Shown: piece after piece, positions 23,318 to 27,935 of the stretch
Numbering within the stretch: the stretch's first letter is position 1
How the letters are laid out: each line of letters starts with the position of its first letter
DNA from: Deltaproteobacteria bacterium UBA2957
Lineage (GTDB): Bacteria > Myxococcota_A > UBA796
Direction: 5' to 3'
Length of the DNA: 27,935 nucleotides
Assembly (NCBI GenBank): GCA_002348535.1
Contig: DEBL01000372.1
Location: forward strand, 27,997-55,931
Notes under the pieces: model-generated
What the model saw: only the letters and a program-made list of their open reading frames with translations
Database searches by the model: none
Told to the model about the DNA's origin: nothing
Program-made: the position numbers and the translations under genes

Positions 23318-24901
23318 TTACCACACAGCGTACGCTGTCCAGCGCCCGCTTTCACCAAGTTTTCGGCCGTGTTGCTGCACCTGCTGCACCAAGAAGCGAT
23401 CGCTCGATGCGCGGAGGGCGCGCGACTGGTGCATCAAGACGTAGCGAATGCCGCCGGTCTGGGCGGCCGCCTTCAGGTCACCCCACGCCGCCGTCTCGGC
23501 CAGAGTCGCCCACTCGCTGGCCGCCGGACTGCGGCGACGGTTGATGGTGCCGGTCACGGGCTGGCGGTGGTGGGCTTGCAGCCAGAGGTCGGCGTGGGCT
23601 GCGGAAGCCGGCAGCGTGATCACAGCGCCGCGGGGTTCGGCCGCAAGGACTTGAAGCACCGCTGGAGGGGCGGCGTTGGTGGTGGCTACGCCGCCAGCGG
23701 TGGGGCTGAACAGGGCACAATCGGCTGCGATGGCGAGCCCAAGGGCGATGCACAGTCGGCGGTCGCCGCGGGTGGCCAAGGCCGCCAGCAGCGCCACGGC
23801 CAAGCTGGCACCGCCCGCCAAGCGCCACACGAGGCTCAGGTTTCGAAACCCGGGCAGTCCGTCGACGAGCGCGTAGGGACGGGTTCCCTCGGACCCGGGC
23901 CCCAGCGCCAGCACCGCGCACAGCGCGCCCGCCACGGCCCACGGCAGAGCGGTTCGCGGGCTGCGGATGCACCCTGCAAGTGCCGCAATCACCAGCGCGA
24001 CGCCCAGATAGCCGGTGTGCAGGTAGCCCTGTCCGGTGTCGGTGGCCTTCTGGATGGCGATGTCGGCGGTGTCGATGGGCCACACCATGCCGAGCGCCGA
24101 TGCGGCGCCAAAGCTGGCTCGGATGCGGTTCAAGATGGCGGGGTCACGGGTCGCGAGGTGGCCGGCATCGGTGTGGATGCCGTGGGTCCACAAGGCCAGA
24201 GGAACGGCAAGGCCGAGGCCCACTGCCAAGGGACCAAGGGCCTTCAAGCCGCGCGAGGGCAGTCTGTTGAGGGTGAGCACCCCCACCACCACTGCGGCGA
24301 TGACCGCGGCGTACCAGCTGGCCACTGCGGCGAGCAGAAGGGCTCCACCGGCAGCAAGAGTGGCCCCCACACTCGGGGTGCGCAGGGCCCGCCAAGCCGC
24401 CCACGCGGCCAGCACCGGAGGGGCCCCCGCCACCGCCTCGGTGGTGCCGCACGCCGCTCCCGCCAGTAGGACGGGGGCCGTGCCGTAAGCAATGCCTGCA
24501 ATCCATCCGGCCCGCTTGGCATTGGGGGCCTCGAGTTCCTCGCGGAGCCACTCGGTGGAAAAGCGCTGCATGACCCATCCGCTCAAGGCCAACTGCAGGG
24601 TGATCCATGCGGTGTAGGCGACATTCAGCCCCAAGACCGGCACCGCAATCGCCGCGAACAGGCCGCCTATGGGGTCGGGCAGCAGCACCGTTCCGCCGTC
24701 GGGGTGGTTGAGGGCATCGGTCTGCCATGGCAGCGCACCGCTGGTGAGGGCATCGGCTGCAAACTGCATCGACCACATCGAGTTGTGCACGTCGGTCCAC
24801 ACGCCGCCGGGCACGGTGTTTGGGTCGGTCCACAGACCGGGGCCCATCACCGCCATCGATACCGCAATCCACGCGAGGAGTTCGAGGCCAATTGTCCGCA
24901 T
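23318..24901 (-). CDS. GT-C-like polytopic membrane protein (probable glycosyltransferase)
   Basis: A 527-residue membrane protein with TM1 at about 7-25. A long first loop carries GGVWTDVHNSMWSMQF (32-47) and DALNHPDGGTVLLPDPIGG (62-80), rich in acidic and aromatic residues as in GT-C enzymes. About ten hydrophobic helices and a soluble tail of about 110 residues follow. The DALNHP loop recalls the GGDISRLDSYLL loop of the protein at 16503. The ribosome site is weak. It is the middle gene of a minus-strand run, 77 bp after the esterase-like gene and 31 bp before the FG-GAP lipoprotein. This placement suggests it could modify surface lipoproteins or glycans, but that is inference. Confidence 0.75.
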   Translation of the reverse strand: MRTIGLELLAWIAVSMAVMGPGLWTDPNTVPGGVWTDVHNSMWSMQFAADALTSGALPWQTDALNHPDGGTVLLPDPIGGLFAAIAVPVLGLNVAYTAWITLQLALSGWVMQRFSTEWLREELEAPNAKRAGWIAGIAYGTAPVLLAGAACGTTEAVAGAPPVLAAWAAWRALRTPSVGATLAAGGALLLAAVASWYAAVIAAVVVGVLTLNRLPSRGLKALGPLAVGLGLAVPLALWTHGIHTDAGHLATRDPAILNRIRASFGAASALGMVWPIDTADIAIQKATDTGQGYLHTGYLGVALVIAALAGCIRSPRTALPWAVAGALCAVLALGPGSEGTRPYALVDGLPGFRNLSLVWRLAGGASLAVALLAALATRGDRRLCIALGLAIAADCALFSPTAGGVATTNAAPPAVLQVLAAEPRGAVITLPASAAHADLWLQAHHRQPVTGTINRRRSPAASEWATLAETAAWGDLKAAAQTGGIRYVLMHQSRALRASSDRFLVQQVQQHGRKLGESGRWTAYAVW

Positions 24902-24978
24902 GGATCCAAGCCTAACCGGAGCGGCTCATGCTCTCTCGTTGCCTCGCCCTTGGCCGGGGAGGAATCGTGGGCAGGGCG

Positions 24979-26253
24979 CTACTGGCCCCCGCACTGACTG
25001 GGCACACTCGCCGTGGTGCAGTCGCAGTCGGCTTGGCCCGGCAGGCACACGCACGCCGGCACCTCAACGCTTTCGAGCATGGGCTGGGTGGCGGCGCAGC
25101 CGCGCGGGCACGCTTCTGGGTTGGCTTGCATGCAGGTGCGGTACGCGTCGACCAGCTGGCGGCGATCCTCGGGGCTCGCGAGTGGATCGCGACCCTCGTT
25201 GTCGGCCCGATAGCCCTCGCGGAAGGACGCCATGCAGGCGATCACAGACTCTTGGCACGCGGTGCTGCACGGCGGATTGACCTCAAGGCAGCTGTTGGCC
25301 CACTCCCAGTCGAGCACGGGCATCTCGTGTCCCCCCAGCTGCTGGGCCGGGTTGGAGGCAAAGATGTGCAGCGTGGCCTCGTGACCGGCGGCGGTGAGCA
25401 GCGTGTGCCCGGGGACGGCGGTCGAGTGGGCCGCATTGTCGTTGTCGTACATCAGCAGGCAGCTCCGGAAGGCGCCGTCGCTCGGAGTGGGGAGCACCGG
25501 AAAGTAGTTGCAGGTCTCGCAGGGGGCTTCGGTGAGGCAGTCCCCTGCGTATTCCTCGAAGTCACTCCGGGTGCATGCACCTTCGCAGTTGGGCAGCGCC
25601 AGTGAGCCGTCGTCTTCGCTGTACAGGCCGCTCCCCCCTTGGTTGATGCCGCGGATGCGGTCGGGAAAGCAGGTGGCGGCAAACACAGAGAACATGGAGT
25701 TTTGGCTGAATCCAGAGAAGTAGACCTTGTCGGCATCGACCGTGCCCGCCGCGATCATCCGGTCGACCATCGAGAACACGGTCTCGAGGTAGGCAATCTC
25801 GGGGCTGCTCTCGGCGTCGCACTGGGCCCCATGGTTGGCGGCGTTGACGTTGTTGTCGAGGGGAAAGCGCCACCCACCTGTGGGCGACGAAAGTTCCATG
25901 GTGCGCAGGTTGTACTGCCGCGCGAGCTGCACCACCTCGGCCGGGTTCTGCAGCGAATTTTCGGTGTAGCAGTCGGGAAGAATCACGAGGGGCAGGGCCT
26001 CGGTGGGGCGCACCGGGTCCACGTAGGTGGTCAGGCAGCGCTCCTCGTCGTTTTGGTTAAACCGGTAGGTGGTAAAGCCCTCGTCGGTGCTGCATTCGCA
26101 GGCATTGGCGGCCGATGAACTCTCGGTGCACGCGGTGGGTTCCGAGTCCGTTGGGCTGTCGCTGTGGCTGGAGTCCAGAGACGAGTCTTTGGATGCATCG
26201 TCGGAGCAGCCCAGTGCGAGCAACAGGAACAGAGATGAGAGCGCGGGTTTCAT
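24979..26253 (-). CDS. Cysteine-rich lipoprotein with alpha/beta-hydrolase (PHB depolymerase/feruloyl esterase-like) domain
   Basis: A 424-residue lipoprotein: signal to LALGC (Cys16), then a Ser/Asp-rich stalk (17-50). The hydrolase core shows LPLVILPDCYTENS (88-100, likely oxyanion region), KVYFSGFSQNSMF (176-188) with candidate nucleophile Ser183, acidic candidates Asp270/Asp272, and GGHEMP (307-312) with His309. GGHxWP is typical of secreted PHB-depolymerase and LpqC-like esterases. The elbow here is GFSQN, not GxSxG. It contains 26 cysteines, including a C-terminal region with CACVC- and CDC-like clusters, so many disulfides are likely. The ATG at 26253 has a strong GAGGAGG upstream. A longer frame from 26331 lacks such support. 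It is the first gene of the run down to 21157. Confidence 0.82.
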   Translation of the reverse strand: MKPALSSLFLLLALGCSDDASKDSSLDSSHSDSPTDSEPTACTESSSAANACECSTDEGFTTYRFNQNDEERCLTTYVDPVRPTEALPLVILPDCYTENSLQNPAEVVQLARQYNLRTMELSSPTGGWRFPLDNNVNAANHGAQCDAESSPEIAYLETVFSMVDRMIAAGTVDADKVYFSGFSQNSMFSVFAATCFPDRIRGINQGGSGLYSEDDGSLALPNCEGACTRSDFEEYAGDCLTEAPCETCNYFPVLPTPSDGAFRSCLLMYDNDNAAHSTAVPGHTLLTAAGHEATLHIFASNPAQQLGGHEMPVLDWEWANSCLEVNPPCSTACQESVIACMASFREGYRADNEGRDPLASPEDRRQLVDAYRTCMQANPEACPRGCAATQPMLESVEVPACVCLPGQADCDCTTASVPSQCGGQ

Positions 26254-26518
26254 GACGATCCTCCTCGGTATGAAAACGGTATACATCAAGCCCAATGGGC
26301 CTGTCTTTTGGCCGCGCCTGACCCGCCGCAATGGCGGGGTTGAAGGCGAAATTTACGGGGGGGCTGGTGCGGCTTTATGGCTGGACCGGTGGCCCCAAGG
26401 CGGCGCAACCGGTGGCGTAAGTAAAGCGCATTTGGACGGCACCCTGCAGCCGGTCGCCTTGTTTGCGGGTGTGGGATTGGGGTCTAATGCTGTGAACCCC
26501 AGCCCACCGGATCGCTCG
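26254..26518. promoter_or_regulatory. Divergent intergenic region, esterase lipoprotein / TPR gene
   Basis: 265 bp without a supported gene. It holds a direct repeat CGGTAT (26266-26271 and 26277-26282, 11-base period) next to the minus-strand ribosome site. It also holds a GC-rich hairpin CCCGCC/GGCGGG with loop GCAAT (26322-26338). A TCTAAT box (26483-26488) with a weak TTGTTT 18 bases upstream could be the plus-strand promoter. None is more than suggestive. Confidence 0.3.
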
Positions 26519-27935
26519 ATGAACCCAACGGCCTCCCGTATCGTTGAACGCCTCCTCGGCGAGGTGGTCGGTCAGGACCTCAGCCGCGAGCAGATTCTTG
26601 TGCTGGTCCGCGTACTGAAGAAGCACGGGGCACTCGGGCCGTTCGCCGATCGCCTGTCGGCGACGCCTGCATCGACCGCGGGTGATTGGCGAATGCGGTT
26701 TGAGCTCGCTTGGGCACTCCACCGGCAGCCCGAAGCCGCCGAAGCGATGGCGCGCGCCGTGCGAGCGGACCCCTCCTGCGCGGTGACCGCGTTGGCTGCG
26801 GTGGAGTTTTTTATGGCAGCCCGCGACCAATCCCGCGCGATTGCGTTGGTGGATGTGGGCCTCACCCATACCCCCAAGTCGCGGCCGTTGCTGCGCCTTC
26901 GGGCCATCCTGAGCAGCTACGTGCGCCCGGCCAACGCAGACGAGGACATCATGGCCGCGTGGAAGGGGCGACTCCACGACTGGTGGGTGGTGGTCGACTG
27001 CTGGGCACGAATCGGGCGCTACGATCGCATCGACGACGCCCTCGAGGAGCTGCGGGCACTCCACCCCCATGATCCGACCGTCCACACCGCCCTCGGGCGG
27101 ATGGCGCTGTGGCGGGGCGATACGGCAGCCGCAGCAGCGCTGGCGCAGACCGCACTCGATGCAGAAGCCGCCAATAGAGAGGCGCCCTTTGTGTTGGGGG
27201 CGGTCGCTGTGCTGAAGGGCCAGTACGCAGAGGCGATGCCACTGCTCGATGCGGCCATCGACGGCACCGGCCGGGTTCGGTGGCTGGCGGAGGATGCCGC
27301 CCTCGCATTCAAGGCCTGTGCTTTGCGGGGCCTGCAGCAGTACGAACAGGGCAAACAAACGGCCTCAAAGGCCATGTTCAAGGCCCAAGACTACAACGTA
27401 GCGGCCCACATCGCCCGACTCACCAACTCGTTCTATACCCACAGACGGCTCTTCGCGATCAACCCTCGGTTCCTGGAGGTCGCCAGTCAGGTTCATGACC
27501 TCGTTGGCGATCCACAAACGGCATGGACCGGCGACCCGAAGGCCTTCATCGATGGCATGGCTGAGGTGGAGCAGCGGCTTGCAGGCAATCGTTCGTCGTT
27601 GTCGAGCTGGGTCGATGATCGCGGTGAACTGCAACGGCACACCGTACCGCCCTACCCGCGAAACTTGGGCCGATTGACCCAGATGCTCATTCGCGTGCGT
27701 TCGCCCGACGCTGTGCGGGTTGAGTTCGACCGCTTGATTGCCCAGCATCCTCACGACCCGACGGTGTTTACCTACCGGGGTGAGTTTCAGATCTGGATGG
27801 GCGACTACGCCGGAGCCACCGCCGACTTTGAGACGGCGCTGGCCCTCGACAAAGAGACCACATGGGCATGGATCGGAATGGCGGCGGCCCAGATGGGCAC
27901 GGGCCAGTTGCACCGGGCCCTCGATACGCTGGCCA
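26519..27935 (+). CDS. Tetratricopeptide-repeat protein, C-terminus beyond the window
   Basis: An open frame of 472 codons from the ATG at 26519 runs to the window end without a stop. The product has no signal peptide and is Ala/Leu/Arg-rich and helical. Repeated TPR-like units fit the pattern W/L-x2-L/A-G/A-x3-Y/A-x6-A-x6-A-x3-P. Clear cases are ALGRMALWRGDTAAAAALA (about 195-213), a following unit with LGAVAVLKGQYAEAMPLL, and near the end FTYRGEFQIWMGDYAGATAD then WIGMAAAQMGTGQLHRALDT. TPR arrays are protein-binding scaffolds. The middle part (about 290-420) is less repetitive and might be a separate domain. An in-frame GTG at 26492 is another possible start, and neither has a strong ribosome site. 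Function is unknown. Confidence 0.75.
   Translation, partial: MNPTASRIVERLLGEVVGQDLSREQILVLVRVLKKHGALGPFADRLSATPASTAGDWRMRFELAWALHRQPEAAEAMARAVRADPSCAVTALAAVEFFMAARDQSRAIALVDVGLTHTPKSRPLLRLRAILSSYVRPANADEDIMAAWKGRLHDWWVVVDCWARIGRYDRIDDALEELRALHPHDPTVHTALGRMALWRGDTAAAAALAQTALDAEAANREAPFVLGAVAVLKGQYAEAMPLLDAAIDGTGRVRWLAEDAALAFKACALRGLQQYEQGKQTASKAMFKAQDYNVAAHIARLTNSFYTHRRLFAINPRFLEVASQVHDLVGDPQTAWTGDPKAFIDGMAEVEQRLAGNRSSLSSWVDDRGELQRHTVPPYPRNLGRLTQMLIRVRSPDAVRVEFDRLIAQHPHDPTVFTYRGEFQIWMGDYAGATADFETALALDKETTWAWIGMAAAQMGTGQLHRALDTLA

Noticed and set aside
21925..23544. A 539-codon plus-strand open frame opposite the FG-GAP lipoprotein
   Set aside because: It mirrors the DGDG repeat DNA. The product is a Gly/Val/His repeat with no ribosome site, and the minus-strand gene has signal, repeats and start support.
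26322..26338. GC-rich hairpin as an intrinsic terminator or riboswitch
   Set aside because: There is no U tract on either strand. It lies between divergent starts, where a terminator is not expected, and it has only one 6-bp stem.
26375..27358. A 327-codon minus-strand open frame near the right end
   Set aside because: The plus strand has a 472-codon frame with TPR units through the same DNA, while the minus product has no recognisable pattern.
1..27935. tRNA, rRNA, CRISPR arrays, transposases or phage genes
   Set aside because: No repeat-spacer pattern, transposase motif or long unexplained gap was seen. Intergenic spaces are all under 300 bp.

Overview
The window is a GC-rich, densely coded bacterial chromosome segment with about 21 protein genes, two of them cut by the window ends. 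I see no rRNA, tRNA, CRISPR array or insertion sequence. Gene content points to a Myxococcota / former Deltaproteobacteria-like Gram-negative heterotroph. It has several lipoproteins with Asp/Pro/Ser-rich stalks, an FG-GAP surface lipoprotein ending in a CARDB-like domain, many large GT-C-type membrane proteins, a class III adenylate cyclase, and a very-long-chain-type acyl-CoA dehydrogenase next to a TetR/FadR-type operator. The lineage is inferred from style and not proven.

Layout. 1-2037: a cut, membrane-anchored hypothetical (minus) divergent from a GT-C-like membrane protein (plus). 2041-3918: a minus-strand pair, an acyl-CoA Delta9-type desaturase followed after 3 bp by a SAM methyltransferase. 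4068-5309: an unusual protein with a caspase/CHAT-like His...Cys signature. 5472-6998: a class V aminotransferase / cysteine desulfurase-like enzyme. 7088-10085: pntA-pntB, the proton-translocating transhydrogenase, followed by an NDP-glucose 4,6-dehydratase (10182-11138). 11152-14281: a minus-strand operon of M50B-type metalloprotease, GT-C-like membrane protein and GT2 glycosyltransferase. 14485-16437: the acyl-CoA dehydrogenase. 16503-19693: a large membrane protein translationally coupled to an MtgA-like peptidoglycan glycosyltransferase with a polybasic tail. 19704-20906: a membrane-bound adenylate/guanylate cyclase (minus). 20992-21156: a 54-residue putative lipoprotein. 21157-26253: a minus-strand run of esterase-like Cys-rich lipoprotein, GT-C-like membrane protein and FG-GAP lipoprotein. 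26519-27935: a TPR protein cut by the window end.

Themes. Cell-envelope glycan work recurs: four polytopic GT-C-like proteins, one GT2, one sugar-nucleotide dehydratase and one peptidoglycan glycosyltransferase. The GT2 plus GT-C pair suggests transfer of a sugar from a polyprenyl-phosphate carrier (inference). Lipid metabolism is the second theme: desaturase, methyltransferase and acyl-CoA dehydrogenase. A near-perfect palindrome upstream of the dehydrogenase matches, from memory, the Bacillus FadR box. The features most worth follow-up are the caspase-like protein, the FadR-type operator, the protease/glycosyltransferase operon and the Cys-rich lipoprotein hydrolase.
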